DNA from: Panulirus ornatus
Taxonomy: Eukaryota > Arthropoda > Malacostraca > Decapoda > Palinuridae
Assembly (NCBI RefSeq): GCF_036320965.1
Contig: NC_092249.1
Span: 690,114 to 754,113, forward strand
Reading direction: 5' to 3'
Length of the DNA stretch: 64,000 nt
Shown: in pieces, positions 9,788 through 23,400 of the stretch
Position numbering within the stretch: position 1 is the stretch's first letter
How the letters are laid out: every line of letters starts with the position of its first letter
Notes under the pieces: model-generated
Told to the model about the DNA's origin: nothing
Database searches by the model: none
Seen by the model: the letters and a program-made list of their open reading frames with translations, nothing else
Made by a program: the position numbers and the translations under genes

Positions 9788-12700
9788 AGGGTATATGTAA
9801 GAATCTATGGTGCTCATATTCCTGTAACTGCAAACTCAGCTGTGATAATGACCAGGCACAGGAGAAGGAGAGTGCTAATGGTTCTTCTTGTGATATCTGT
9901 TTATATACTGTAAAACCTTATCCTTTTAAGAACTCTTAGATACAGCAGTACAATTCTTGGGTAGGATAGCACGACCTTTGACCTGACACTTAAGGGTAAG
10001 GTTAAAGGCCTGGCTATCATACCCATGGGTTGCATAGCATGTACAGGGGTTGTACAATCATGATCAAGACGTTAAATATTCAGAGCTTAAAACTAGATTT
10101 TCCAGTAAAACCGGTATTTTCAGTGCTAGCTTTGGTTGCACTGCAATAGTAAATAGTACTGTATACACAGGAACAACTTTCCCTACACCTAAAATTCACA
10201 GGGCTGTCACAATCATCCATACAATGAAGTATTAACATTTCACAGTTCAAACTCTTCATATTTTTTGAAAATGTAAAATCTATGCTTGATGCACATTTGG
10301 TAACCATGACTGGAAGACATACAAAGAGTATGAATTGCTTATGTAATATCCTCTGATATATGTATTGTTCATGGCTCAGCTATCTATTTTCTAGAATGCT
10401 TTTCTCATCTGATTGAAAATGTATGAAAAAGAAAATAATTTCACTGGCTAACATTGTTTGTATGACTGCTCCTGCTTATGTGTGCTCATTACAGCTTTCT
10501 TTTTTATAACAATGTGAAACATACCACTTCAAGGTTGTATTTATCTCTGCATTCTAAAAACAATGAACTCATTTAATCATAGATCTTAGGAAAACACCTA
10601 CAGTACCACTTTGTGTTTATAATACAAATAATATGAACACTTAAAAATATCAATATACCTATTTGTACTCCATGAATTATACAAATTCATATCTTGCATT
10701 CAGTCCAAGGAGAAAATATACACCTTCCAACAAATATATGATTCAAAAAGAATTTTTAGGTACTTTCCATTCAAATATATAAGTGCTGTGTTTTGAGATG
10801 AAGTAGGGGTCAGATGAACAACATAAACTATCTGTATGCAGGAAAGTTGTGCATGTTCCACCAAATGTGTACCAGCCTCATGAGTATGGGTATGTAAGCA
10901 GGATGTATGAATGCATTTACCTTCCTCTGTGCAATATAGTTCTTCTGATATAAGTGGTTTAGCCTTTTGGGAACATGAAAAGTGATATGAAAAATTAGAT
11001 ATATAAAAAAGACACAGAGATGCCAAAAAAAAAGAATGCTTTGGGACAGGGTGAGTATCTAATCTGAAGAACATAGTGACCTATTGATTTACGATCATTT
11101 ACAGAGCATTTCTGAGACAGTTGTGCAAATCAATGCCAACAAAGATGTATCACAAGATAATCACTTATGTAATCAGCTTTTTAGCCAGCAAGAACCCATG
11201 CAGGCTTAACCCCAGGCTAAGAACCCATGAGTGTTACAGTCAGCACTGCTGAACACTACACTCCAAGGCATCAGTCATCTTTGTATGACTTACAGCTACC
11301 CTTGTAATCCCTTGGTCTCATCTTTGAATGCTGTTTATCATCCTATGAAATAAATCATAAAAAGATATCTAAATGACAATAGAGTTCAAGTTATTCCCAG
11401 AGAATCTAGCTAGTTAGTTCAACATTTTATTCAGATAATGAACAAGATCTAGGTATTATTAACCCAGTACCCCTCTTAATCATTTTAAAATGAATCTATG
11501 GAGATATGTTACAAGACTATCAATACTTCAATCCATCTCTCTAAGATCATTAATCAGTAATAACTTTGATACATATCCTGTTAACCAATTTGATTAAGAG
11601 AAATAAGAGAATATCTCATTAAATCCACATGCCTTGGTGTAGCCCATCCCTAAGAAAATAGATTGTTCTAACCCTTTAAAATGATTCTCACTACTCTCTT
11701 TACTGCCATCTCCCTTGTCTCCAACTCTCTCTTTCACAGGCAAGTCTGCAAGAAAAAGTAAACCTGCCACTACAAAATAAAAGTTGTATTTGTGCAATGA
11801 TAATATTTTGAAAGACAGCCTCTTAGACAGGTTACACAATATATAACGTTTACAAGATTGCATGTGTAAGAAATCATTGAGAAGGTGACTGTTTCTTTCA
11901 GCAACACATGCACATAACCCTTTGGTTAAACTGACATGTTTTTTTTGTAAGCCAAGGTTACTGCAAAATGACAGCATTAAAGTGTTACTGCATTCCCTCC
12001 GAGACTGTTGCTGTAAGTGCTGTTTCCCAAAGACTCTTGACATTTTTCCTTTTTGAAATATTCAGATAGTATGTTCCATTAATGACAATAGAGCTCATGC
12101 AGAAAACATCCTCCTTCCAACACAGTGACATTCATATGTGTTTTTGTGTTATCACAACGTTCAAGATATGTGCATGCTCTTAGATAAAAATAATGTATAG
12201 AACTTTACAAGGAAAAGTATTGGCAGAAATTTCCTCATACCACAAAGAAGCAAGAATGTCACTGGTTATTAATCCTTTAGTAACTGAGCATTGTGAGGCA
12301 TCACATGTAATGTCACAAAACAAGGCTGACTCTACCACAGCAAGACCAATGAAAATATTATCCATACTTACCATATCCAGCTTTTGATTTTATAATCATA
12401 CCATCTGAGCTCAACTAATGACATCTTGTTTCTATTTTGCATTTGTAAATTTATAATTGTACACTGTTTCATGACTTATTTCTTTACATGAATTCTTTCC
12501 CATCAACTTTGTAATTAGCATGGCACGATTAGGTACAAAGGGATCCTTCCAGCTCCTATCTGAGCAGTATGAGTAATTCATAAAAAAAAAAATGAAATAA
12601 AATACACCTTCAGTATGTCACTCTAGTTTTCCAATTACAATGAGTTGCCTACTTTGTAGATTTTACCAACATTTTTGCACAACAGATATATGAGAAATGT

Positions 12701-14260
12701 TGTGTAAGGAAATGGGCTATGGTACTTATCAACTCCAAGAGAACCAAACTGTATGTTATGCTTTATCATTAGTGGTAACGATTTTATGTTACTTAAAGCT
12801 GATAATGAATGACAATTTATTAATTTCTTTCCAGTACAAGTTAGGTGCAGCTTAAGAGAGCATGTAAGGACATTTTCAACCCCGTCTGATATCCATTTGT
12901 AATGGTTGCTCTCTCTGTCTCTCCCCACCCCAGACACAGCAGTGACCAATCCAACAGCCCCACTTAACATCCAGCTTGTGTCTGCACAGTTCGTCATCAT
13001 GTCAATTTCATACAACAAATATTTTGTTACATTAGTAAGTGCTATTAGTGCACCCTTGTCATTGTTCCTGCACCAATCATACCTGTTCTACTGGCATCAT
13101 TCATCATTCATGGGTGGAAATCTACCCTCTTAGTCTCATTGAGCCACAGGAAACCCTAAACCTTTTACTAATTATCATCATAGTGGTTGAGCACCAAATG
13201 CCACTCTAATGATACTCTCAGAAGAAATCAAACATTTATCTTATATCATGGTGACAATTAACTAACTGTTGATTCAGGTGCCCAAAGGAAATTGATAAAT
13301 GGTCTGCAGTCAAGAAACTTCCTCTCCTACCCTTGTTATCTTACATATAAATGAACTTTCTGCATTATTATTTCTTGATTAATGCTTATCACGAGAGGAT
13401 TTACATACAATGCTACTCATTACATACAGACTAACAAATATCACTTCTATCAACAAAATTACTCTTTGAGATGATAGACCTCAGATAAAAATACTGGCAT
13501 CATATACTTTCAGTATAAGAACTAAGCAGCTGAGATGATACCTCAAAATCTGAGTTTTTGGGCTTTATTAAGCCTTCTGAGCAACATTTTGCTTAGGTTT
13601 GTTCTGCTTATCTGCTTTAGTGCACGTGGTGCCTGTGACTACTTACATATGTATATCTATCTGTATGACTATGTTTAATTATTGATCCACATATCATATA
13701 TATGTTCTTCCTAAGTGTAGATTTCTAAGTGGCAAATTGATGGCACTTGCAATAAGGCATATCAAAGTATATGGAATATAATGTCTTCACAACCTGCACT
13801 CTAACTCACTAAGGTTCATCAAATGACATTTGCCCACTGTTGGAGAGGTGAAAGTAAAGTGCTTTTTTGTAAATCATTACATAGGTACCAATAATCAAAT
13901 AATATAGTTTTCAAATATTCATATCCCACTATAAGAATTGTATTTATTGTGCATGCAGGAACTTTATCATGAATAAACAATGTAACATTTCTATGTTCAT
14001 GTCCTGAAGTGAAAGACAAATAAAGCCTAATTAATCTGAATCTGAAAACATTACATGAAGTCTTTTCATTTGTCACCACCTCTCTGCAACTTTTGAAGCA
14101 GACAGTTAAGTTTTTGAAGGTAGGAGAGAAGGTATTGAGCCCCTTCTTCAGCAGGGGCTGAAGGAGGTCAGTCCAGTGTCAGAGGACACCAGCAGAAATT
14201 GTATTTAGTTTTTAAGAGGACAAAAACGACCTCTCCTGCCAAGGATTATTAGTTGGCACC
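9788..14260. other. Intergenic stretch
   Basis: AT-rich unique-looking sequence. The longest open frames (on the - strand at 10700-11074 and 11594-12043) match nothing I recognise and lack coding character. I see no gene here. Confidence 0.6.
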
Positions 14261-14272
14261 TAAGTACTATAT

Positions 14273-17220
14273 TTTATATTTTTATTTTCATTTTGCTTTG
14301 TCGCTGTCTCCCGCGTTAGCGAGGTAGCGCAAGGAAACAGATGAAAGAATGGCCCAACCCACCCACATACACATGTATGTACATACACGTCCACACACGC
14401 AAATATACATACCTATACATCTCAATGTACACATATATATATACACACACAGACATATACATATATACACATGTACATAATTCATACTGTCTGAATTTAT
14501 TTATTCCCATCGCCACCTTGCCACACATGGAATAACAACCCCCTCCCCCCTCAAGTGTGCGAGGTAGCGCTAGGAAAAGACAACAAAGGCCCCATTCGTT
14601 CACACTCAGTCTCTAGCTGTCATGTAATAATGCACCGAAACCACAGCTCCCTTTCCACATCCAGGCCCCACAGAACTTTCCATGGTTTACTCCAGACGCT
14701 TCACATGCCCTGGTTCAATCCATTGACAGCACGTCGACCCCAGTATACCACATCGTTCCAATTCACTCTATTCCTTGCACGCCTTTCACCCTCCTGCATG
14801 TTCAGGCCCCGATCACTCAAAATCTTTTTCACTCCATCTTTTCACCTCCAATTTGGTCCCCCACTTCTCGTTCCCTCCACCTCTGACACATATATCCTCT
14901 TGGTCAATCTTTTCTCACTGATTCTCTCCATGTGATCAAACCATTTTAAAACACCCTCTTCTGCTCTCTCAACCACACTCTTTTTATTTCCACACATCTC
15001 TCTTACCCTTACATTACTTACTCGATCAAACCACCTCACACCACACATTGTCCTCAAACATCTCATTTCCAGCACATCCACCCTCCTGCGCACAACTCTA
15101 TCCATAGCCCACGCCTTGCAACCATACAACATTGTTGGAACCACTATTCCTTCAAACATACCCATTTTTGATTTCCGAGATAATGTTCTCGACTTCCAAA
15201 CATTCTTCAAGGCTCCCAGAATTTTCGCCCCCTCCCCCACCCTATGATTCACTTCCGCTTCCATGGTTCCATTCGCTGCCAGATCCACTCCCAGATATCT
15301 AAAACACTTTACTTCCTCCAGTTTTTCTCCATTCAAACTTATCTCCCAATTGACTTGACCCTCAACCCTACTGTACCTAATAACCTTGCTCTTATTCACA
15401 TTTACTCTTGACTTTCTTCTTTCACGCACTTTACCAAACTCAGTCACCAGCTTCTGCAGTTTCTCACATGAATCAGCCACCAGCACTGTATCATCAGCGA
15501 ACAACAACTGACTCACTTCCCAAGCTCTCTCATCCACAACAGACTTCATACTTGCCCCTCCTTCCAAAACTCTTGCATTCACCTCCCTAACAACCCCATC
15601 CATAAACAAATTAAACAACCATGGAGACATCACACACCCCTGCCGCAAACCTACATTCACTGAGAACCAATCACTTTCCTCTCTTCCTACACATACACAT
15701 GCCTTACATCCTTGATAAAAACTTTTCACTGCTTCTAACAACTTGCCTCCCACACCATATATTCTTAATACCTTCCACAGAGCATCTCTATCAACTCTAT
15801 CATAGGCCTTCTCCAGATCCATAAATGCTACATACAAATCCATTTGCTTTTCTAAGTATTTCTCACATACATTCTTCAAAGCAAACACCTGATCCACACA
15901 TCCTCTACCACCTCTGAAACCACACTGCTCTTCCCCAATCTGATTCTCTGTACATGCCTTCACCCTCTCAATCAATACCCTCCCATATAATTTACCAGGA
16001 ATACTCAACAAACTTATACCTCTGTAATTTGAGCACTCACTCTTATCCCCTTTGCCTTTGTACAATGGCACTATGCAAGCATTCCACCAATCCTCAGGCG
16101 CCTCACCATGAATCATACATACATTAAATAACCTTACCAACCAGTCAACAATACAGTCACCCATTTTTTTAATAAATTCCACTGCAATACCATCCAAACC
16201 TGCTGCCTTGCTGGCTTTCATCTTCCGTAAAGCTTTTACTACCTCTTCTCTGTTTACCAAATCATTTTCCCTAACCCTCTCACTTTGCAACCACCTCGAC
16301 CAAAACACCCTATATCTGCCACTCTATCATCAAACACATTCAACATACCTTCAAAATCCTCACTCCATCTCCTTCTCACCACTACTTGTTATCACCTCCC
16401 CATTAGCCCCCTTCACTGAAGTTCCCATTTGCTCCCTTGTCTTACGCACTTTATTTACCTCCTTCCAAAGCATCTTTTTATTCTCCCTCAAATTTAAAGA
16501 TACTCTCACCTCAACTCTCATTTGCCCTCTTTTTCACCTCTTGCACCTTTCTCTTGACCTCTTGCCTCTTTCTTTTATACATCTCCCAGTCATTTGCATT
16601 TTTCCATGCAAAAATCGTCCAAATGCCTCTCTCTTCTCTTTCACTAATAATCTTACTTCTTCATCCCACCACTCACTACCCTTTCTAATCAACCCACCTC
16701 CCACGCTTCTCATGCCACAAGCATCTTTTGCGCAAGCCATCACTGCTTCCCTAAATACATCCCATTCCTACCCCATTCCCCTTACCTCCTTTGTTCTCAC
16801 CTTTTTCTATTTTGTACTCAGTCTCTCCTGGTACTTCCTCACACACGTCTCCTTCCCAAGCTCACTTACTTTCACCACTCTTTTCACCCCAACATTCTCT
16901 CTTCTCTTCTGAAAACCTTTACAAATCTTCACCTTCGCCTCCACAAGATAATGCTCAGACATCCCTACAGTTGCACCTCTCAGCACATTAACATCCAAAA
17001 GTCTCTCATTCGCGCGTCTATCAATTAACATGTAATCCAACAACACTCTCTGGCTATCTCTCTTACATACGTATACTTATGTATATATCTTTTTTTTTTT
17101 TTTTTAACCAGGTATTCCCAGTCACCAGTCCTTTTTCAGCACATAAATCTACAAGCTATTCACAATTTCCATTTACAACACTGAACACCCCATGTATACC
17201 AATTATTACTTAGTTAAATG
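14273..17220 (-). mobile_element. RTE-like LINE, copy A (5'-truncated, antisense)
   Basis: A non-LTR retrotransposon lies in reverse orientation. Its 3' tail (on the + strand TTTGCTTTGTCGCTGTCTCC) is at 14290, followed by a 3' UTR of about 530 bp, the RT domain and the last part of the AP-type endonuclease. The flanks 14261-14272 and 17221-17232 share TAAGTACTATAT, a 12-bp target-site duplication. A run of T at 17085-17105 interrupts the endonuclease region. Confidence 0.93.
14842..16308 (-). CDS. LINE reverse transcriptase ORF (copy A), mostly intact
   Basis: This 488-residue open frame is the longest RT frame in the window. In order it shows a [15 protein letters not shown] template-binding segment, the [16 protein letters not shown] block, the motif A region [30 protein letters not shown] (motif B) and LLFADDTVLVAD with the catalytic Asp pair near 15491-15502. 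The thumb/C-terminal region follows with [21 protein letters not shown] and HMERISEKRL. Compared with other copies, a Trp codon after PNWR is now TGA, removing about 45 C-terminal residues. The N-terminal endonuclease lies upstream in other frames, so the copy is not autonomous as it stands. Confidence 0.85.
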   Translation of the reverse strand: MFWSRWLQSERVRENDLVNREEVVKALRKMKASKAAGLDGIAVEFIKKMGDCIVDWLVRLFNVCMIHGEAPEDWWNACIVPLYKGKGDKSECSNYRGISLLSIPGKLYGRVLIERVKACTENQIGEEQCGFRGGRGCVDQVFALKNVCEKYLEKQMDLYVAFMDLEKAYDRVDRDALWKVLRIYGVGGKLLEAVKSFYQGCKACVCVGREESDWFSVNVGLRQGCVMSPWLFNLFMDGVVREVNARVLEGGASMKSVVDERAWEVSQLLFADDTVLVADSCEKLQKLVTEFGKVRERRKSRVNVNKSKVIRYSRVEGQVNWEISLNGEKLEEVKCFRYLGVDLAANGTMEAEVNHRVGEGAKILGALKNVWKSRTLSRKSKMGMFEGIVVPTMLYGCKAWAMDRVVRRRVDVLEMRCLRTMCGVRWFDRVSNVRVREMCGNKKSVVERAEEGVLKWFDHMERISEKRLTKRIYVSEVEGTRSGGPNWR

Positions 17221-20200
17221 TAAGTACTATATATCGTTGCTTTATTTTATAAAGGTAGACGGCTCATTGTTATAGTTGAGCACAGAATAGCACAGAATAA
17301 TCAACAGAACCTATTAAAACTTTCTCTCTTCCCATCACCACTATCATTAGCTGTCAATTTTCTATAAATGTAATGCACCAAATCACATTTCCTCAGTCTA
17401 AATCACGTAAGTATTGGTATGCATTCCTTCCATATCTATGTGTAATTTCTGTGGGACCCCTAAACTGAAACTTAACCCAATTTTTTTTATACATTGTTAT
17501 CATTGTTATACTAATAATTTACATTACTCCTCTCATTGGGGTAAATTCTTGGCACCTTTATACTGGAAGTTTAGCAAATACACTTCGACCAAGGTTAATA
17601 TCATATCTGACGCCTAAGCTGAACCAGGTTCTGTATTCTAAAGTCCCATATCTACAGTACCTTTTTTTTAACTAATCTAATATCATTTTGTCTTAAGTCC
17701 TTAAGACGGGAAACGAATTAAGATACACAAATCAACCCTGCAAAGGTCAGCAAAGAGGGCCTCTTCAATCAGGGTCATTTGGCATTTAGATTCTTTAGGG
17801 AAAAGATCATGCTTCATGACATATCATAAGATATCATGACATATCATAGTTTCAAAACAGCAATGGTAAAAAATCATGATCACTATATTTTCAATGAATC
17901 ACATACTAAAAGCTCATTTTATGCTATCTATCAACCCCTCGATGACGCCCAAAATTAATGGCATTCTGCAGCTTCAAATTTGGATAGTATGATAATCTAA
18001 GATTAGCTTTACTCAGGTTTTTTAGTTATGATAAACTGGAGTCATAATTTCACCAATAGATGAAACATTGTTTTACGGCAGAATAACACAAAAACATACT
18101 GAATGCAGAATATCCCGTCCGTCCAGACCTTGAGGGTTACATGAATAATCATATGGCGTGTTAAAAGAATTTTGTGTTAGGAATTTTCACTGGTGGATCA
18201 GAAGGGTTAGAAAGGTCATGAACGATCATGCATATGCAAATGACTTTAACATATCGATCTTTTAACAGTACATAACAAGAATACCAACCAAGAAAATGGT
18301 GACTTGGCAAGACAAATTATGTTCCCAAGGAACAGACATAATTCAAAGAAAAAAAAGTTTCTGCAAGTATAGTACAGATAAGTAATCAACCTGATATAGA
18401 CAAACACCAATCTATCAAGTTATGTGATGCAAACAACATATTGATGTAGATCACATAAATCATTAGAGAAACATCTCTGTAACCCGCTTTGTCAGCAATG
18501 TCGCCACTAGACGATAAAATGATTGTAATTAGCATTTTTTTCGTTAGCTTGGAGAGTAGTCGACGATCATCCCAGCCCCGCATTTACTTTTTACATTCGT
18601 TTCTTTTTTCCAATTTCACATCAGTACATGTTTATGAAACGTCGATTGCATGTCCGAAGACTTTTTATTCATACTTGTATATACAACAGCGACTGTACCG
18701 TGGCTCTTAAAACGGACAAAAGAAAACATGGATATAAGAGAAAGTAGAAGTCGAGTTAGTTTGTGATGCTGGACTATTCAGTCATAACATATAACTGATT
18801 GTGTGTAATCATGAAACCATTGACAGTCTGCTTTTAAAAAATCCGCGGGGGTAGTTTATTTCAATTTTAGACCTCTGCAACAACAAAAAATGTCAAAGTT
18901 GCTATCCTACTTTTATTCTTTTACCATCGTACCGTTATATCTTATCATAGAATTCTATCTAATGTGAGCAATTGGTTGATTTGCTCATTAGATTCTCTCC
19001 CTATTTTGAGCGATAGGTTTGCGCCACCTTTTTTCTGGCTAGTTAGAGTGGTTGCTGGATGTGAGCGCTGGGATGGTTTGCTGCCTAGATCCATGGGTGG
19101 TTGGTGTGATCGCTGGCGTTGAGCGTTGGGTTAATATCAGCGTGGGAGACGGAAGTTATCCGCTACACAATAATTTTTGATATTCAACCGGGTCTCCCTC
19201 TTTTAAGTGTTGCAGCTGGTGCAAGGAATTATTATTCCGGTAAATCGGTAACAAAGGTAATGATATAAACATTGACATTTTTAAAGTCTTTATCGTGAAG
19301 TACAATATCTAGTATAAGTGAAGATATGTATGTCCCATGACAAACAATACCTCCACTCAGGAGTATGAACACCTGATTACATTTCATTAAAAACTTATTG
19401 GATTTTTGGGTTATAAAGAACACTGTTTAGTCACCAGCACTAAGAATGACATGAAATAGATTGGAACAGGAGGATGTGTACAATGCATTTATTAGGTAGC
19501 TGCTTACAGTGAACTGAATTTCTCAAGTTTTTGCATAGGTCTTATTTAATGTTTTTTCGGAAGCATATGTTTTTATATCAGGCTTATTTCAGAAATCTTT
19601 GATGCAGTAATGCAGAGTACATAATTAACATTGATTTATATACTTTAGAAATCGCATTTCATAACTATTATACATATATATCTAGAAATAACAACAAGAT
19701 TCCCTCGTGATACTGAGACGCCCCTCAGATTGCTTGGCAGTGACGATTTACACGTGCATACACACACACAAAAAGAAATGTGGATCATTCAGTATCTAAG
19801 AAATAGTGTCCAGTTATACAGTAAGGATGGTTGCTTGAATTCCTTAAGCTGCTTCTGTCATACCTTCCACGTCTACTTACTGTAATTGCTCCCATTTTCT
19901 TGTATTCTTTTTGTGTCATGTTCCATTATCTCTAGATTTCTTTGTACGCCTGGCAGATGCTGTAAACCCCCTGTCATTGCTTCCAAATTTACTCTTTTCC
20001 AATGTCTGTTGTAGTTTCCCATCCTTTACTTTTCAAGACCTTTAGTTGTAGGCTCATATTTGTGGAGGAGAATATTGCACAATATTATTTTGTTCATTTT
20101 AGAGAATCCGAATCATTGTGATGATGATTGAGTAGTTATGAGCAAAGTGTAAACCCGTTAGTGAAATTCTAAACATCCGTTTATCAGTTGGATTCACAAG

Positions 20201-20368
20201 ATCATCCCTTTCTCTTACAAGTATATGTGTGGGCAGACTATGGCAATTTATATGGCTTTTTTATTTGATGAAGGGTTATGTATTGCCATTAGATGGAACA
20301 CTGTGGCATGCTTTCCTACAACCCACATGTTAACTCCCTTATCGTAATAATTCTTGCCGTCATTTCAG
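17221..20368. other. Stretch between LINE A and the ZDHHC6 start exon
   Basis: No convincing coding sequence. A slightly GC-richer patch at about 19000-19240 ends near a CCG|GTAAAT donor-like site and could be a 5' untranslated exon or promoter of the next gene, but nothing in the sequence proves it. Confidence 0.4.
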
Positions 20369-20447
20369 TTCTGTGGGCAAAGGTTGGTCAGTATGTGTAT
20401 TGGACCTTTGAGGCGTGTTTGCCACTGGGGACCACTCATAGCTCTTG
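20369..20447 (+). CDS. Zdhhc6: ZDHHC6 exon 1 (coding from 20393)
   Basis: Acceptor TCATTTCAG ends at 20368, the ATG is at 20393, and the donor is CTTG|GTGAGT. It encodes [18 protein letters not shown] plus one base of Gly19 (phase 1). Confidence 0.88.
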
Positions 20448-23400
20448 GTGAGTTCAGTTGGTATTTTCACCACATAAGCTTTAATGCTGATGCTGTTATG
20501 TTTGTTATGTTATGTTACAAAAGAATGTTTCACTTGCTAGTCATAATATGCAGTTTAGGTGTTCAGTGGTACAGTACCTTAAATGTCACTGTTACACTTA
20601 TTATTATAGTAATTTTAATGTCTTTTACATATGTATGGCATAGAAATGTTTTCTTCGATGTGCTGTCAATGGATTGAACCAGGGCATGTGAAGCATCTGG
20701 GGTAAACCATGGAAAGTTCTGTGGGGCCTAGATGTGGAAAGGGAGCTGTGGTTTCGGTGCATTATTACATGACAGCTAGAGACTGAGTGTGAATGAATGG
20801 GGCATTTGTTGTCTTTTCCTAGCGCTACCCCGCACACATGAGGGGGAAGGGGGTTCTTATTCCATGTGTGGCGAGGTGGCGATGGGAGTAAGTAAAGGCA
20901 GACAGTATGAATTACGTACATGTGTATATATGTATATATATATCGGTGTGTGTATATATATGTATACATTGAGATTTATAGGTATGTATATTTGCGTGTG
21001 TGGACGCCTATGTATAAACGTGTATGTGGGTGGGTTGGGCCATTCTTTCATCTGTTTCCTTGCGCTACCTCGCTAACGCGGGAGACAGCGACAAAGCAAA
21101 ATGAATAAATAAAATAGATAAATTAAATAGAAATGTTTTACCTTTACAGGGTGTGATTAAAATAAAGCACTTAAGAATTTCTTGATTATATCTCTAATTT
21201 TTGATTTTCTAGGGATAATCAAGTCAGTAACATTTGCAACTGTAAGTTGCCTGTCACAGTGGTGGCCTCCTCATGGATCATGGGGTGGGACAGTCCTTTT
21301 CACCAGCTTCATGAGTTGTGCTGTTCTTACGCTGTATTGCTTCTTGCACGCCATGTACACTGGCCCAGGAACCTTACCCCTCCACTGGCAACCGGTTTGT
21401 TTAGTATTGTTTCTAAATCAGTTTTTTTAGTCAGTAATCACTCAACTTATCTGTTTGTATTTTATGTATGTTTTGAACTATACTAGAAGGAGGCTTACAG
21501 GGAAGTTATTCCAAACCCTGTAGTCTCAGTTTGACCCTGCATGCCCTTACAGAATAGGACTCTCTTACACTCCCTCATACTCCCTCCTTTCGTAATCTCT
21601 ACATTCATATACTCTACCTATGCAACCCTCAATACACATACGCTTTTTTGAAACTTGTTGATTCCACATCCATTAAGGAAGCCAAAATATTGTTCATTGC
21701 AAACGGTTTAGTTTTTGGATAGCTTTTTCATCCTTAAAAGTACTTGATCATCATTAAGTTCCATCTCAGTACACATATCAGAAAATCAAATCAAACTTTA
21801 GACATGCTCATACCATATTAACTTCTGTCTTCAGTATTACTTTTGATTCACATCATATCTTTCATATTTTCTGCTTTTATCTTTCTTACTGCTCTGAGAT
21901 TCACAAAAGCTTTTAAGAATCCATCATGATTGTCAACACCCTACTTTCATTTGTCCTTTCTTAGGTTTTTTTTGTTTTACAAACTCCCTCTTCTTGCAGT
22001 GTTAGCCAAAAAACATCATGTATTTAGAACATACCATTCTCATTTTTCCTACCTTCATCCCCATTTTCACAATTCACAGATTTTTTTGTTTACACTGCAT
22101 CATTCATAAATTTCTTCCCACCTTTTGTTATTCCTTTATAATTATCCTCTATTAAGTATCTCAACTTTGAATAACAATTCTCATTTTTAATGCTTATTTC
22201 TTAATTTGAATACAGTGCAGTATCCATTTTTATCTTTCTCAGTTATGTCTGTATTGTTAGTGCTGAACACATCTTGAGTATTTTTCATTTTTTTTTTTTG
22301 TGTGTGTATGCTATGTGGTGATCAAAAGTCCTTTAATAAAACTCATTAATCATTAAAGAGATAGTTTTCTGCAGCATAATGCCCTTAGAAATGTTGCATT
22401 CATACATGGATATTTAGTTATTACGTTTTGTTTTTTCACTAATAATCTTAAGCTATCTTGTATGATTTGTTTTGATACATGTACACAGCAGAGACTGGTC
22501 TTTGAAATATTTAAACTGAATGGGCACAGTTTGATGATAATGTGATTATCACATAACCGAGTAAGTTATTAACAAAAACCAAACATGCCCTGTTCTTTTA
22601 TTGCGATTTTGGGCTTGAAGATGGCAACACATTTGGGAGCATGGATACTGATAAAGAAGCAATGGAAGATTGTGATTTTGACTGAGCAGATAACATAATG
22701 CTCTTGTAGTTGACAAGTGCATATCATTGCTGATGGGCAAAGGAGGCATGTATTGCAAAGAATAAACAAATTTTATGAACAAAGTTAGTGAACAGCAATG
22801 TTGACTGCAATGCTAAACATGATGATTTTAATCCCATACTTATTTGATGTTTGTATGGTCCCTTTCTGAGAATAATTCATCCGTCCCCCCTTTCTCTCCA
22901 AGTATCAAAGAAGGAGGTGACCTGTTTTGCACTATGTTTGGATATCCTTTTTACATCCATACATCAACCAAAACATAAGTACTTAATCCAACATAACTGA
23001 AATTCAATTGTTTAATGTGAACTTTAATTGTATTGCAAAATGCCTCCACCCTGACTCTTGGCCATTGCGGCTCACCATACAGATGACGTCACTTTGACCT
23101 ACCATGAATACTATGTTGACATCCATAAATTGAAAACAACTGGTTTTGAAGTGATGTTATATTTTTCATACCCAACTTCTTTTCTTTCCTTAGTGAGGTA
23201 GCATCAGGGGCAAACAAAAACAACTGCCTCAGTTGGACATAACCACTCTATGGCTACCATACTGAAACTAGTGCTGTGAAGGGAAAAACATTACAGAATA
23301 TTTCTTATTTGTTTGCAGATAAAGCAGATCATAGTGAATTGTAGACTTGTTTGAAAGTAGTGCTTAACATTGATTTTGTAGTATGTTCTAAAGTAATGCT

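Noticed and set aside
10700..11074. 124-residue - strand open frame
   Set aside because: No family match, and low-complexity His/Thr/Leu-rich sequence. Treated as chance.
11594..12043. 149-residue - strand open frame
   Set aside because: No recognisable domain, no splice or promoter context, and composition typical of chance in AT-rich DNA.
14285..14610. Open frames rich in MYICVC / HTHVYT in many places
   Set aside because: These are translations of the (TATACA)-rich LINE 3' UTR and recur in every copy. They are not proteins.
16208..16912. 234-residue + strand frame (Ser/Leu/Phe-rich)
   Set aside because: It is the antisense of the LINE endonuclease and RT N-terminal region. The - strand carries the catalytic motifs.
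19000..19240. Possible 5' UTR exon or promoter of ZDHHC6
   Set aside because: Only mild GC enrichment and one donor-like site. This is not enough to annotate without transcript data.
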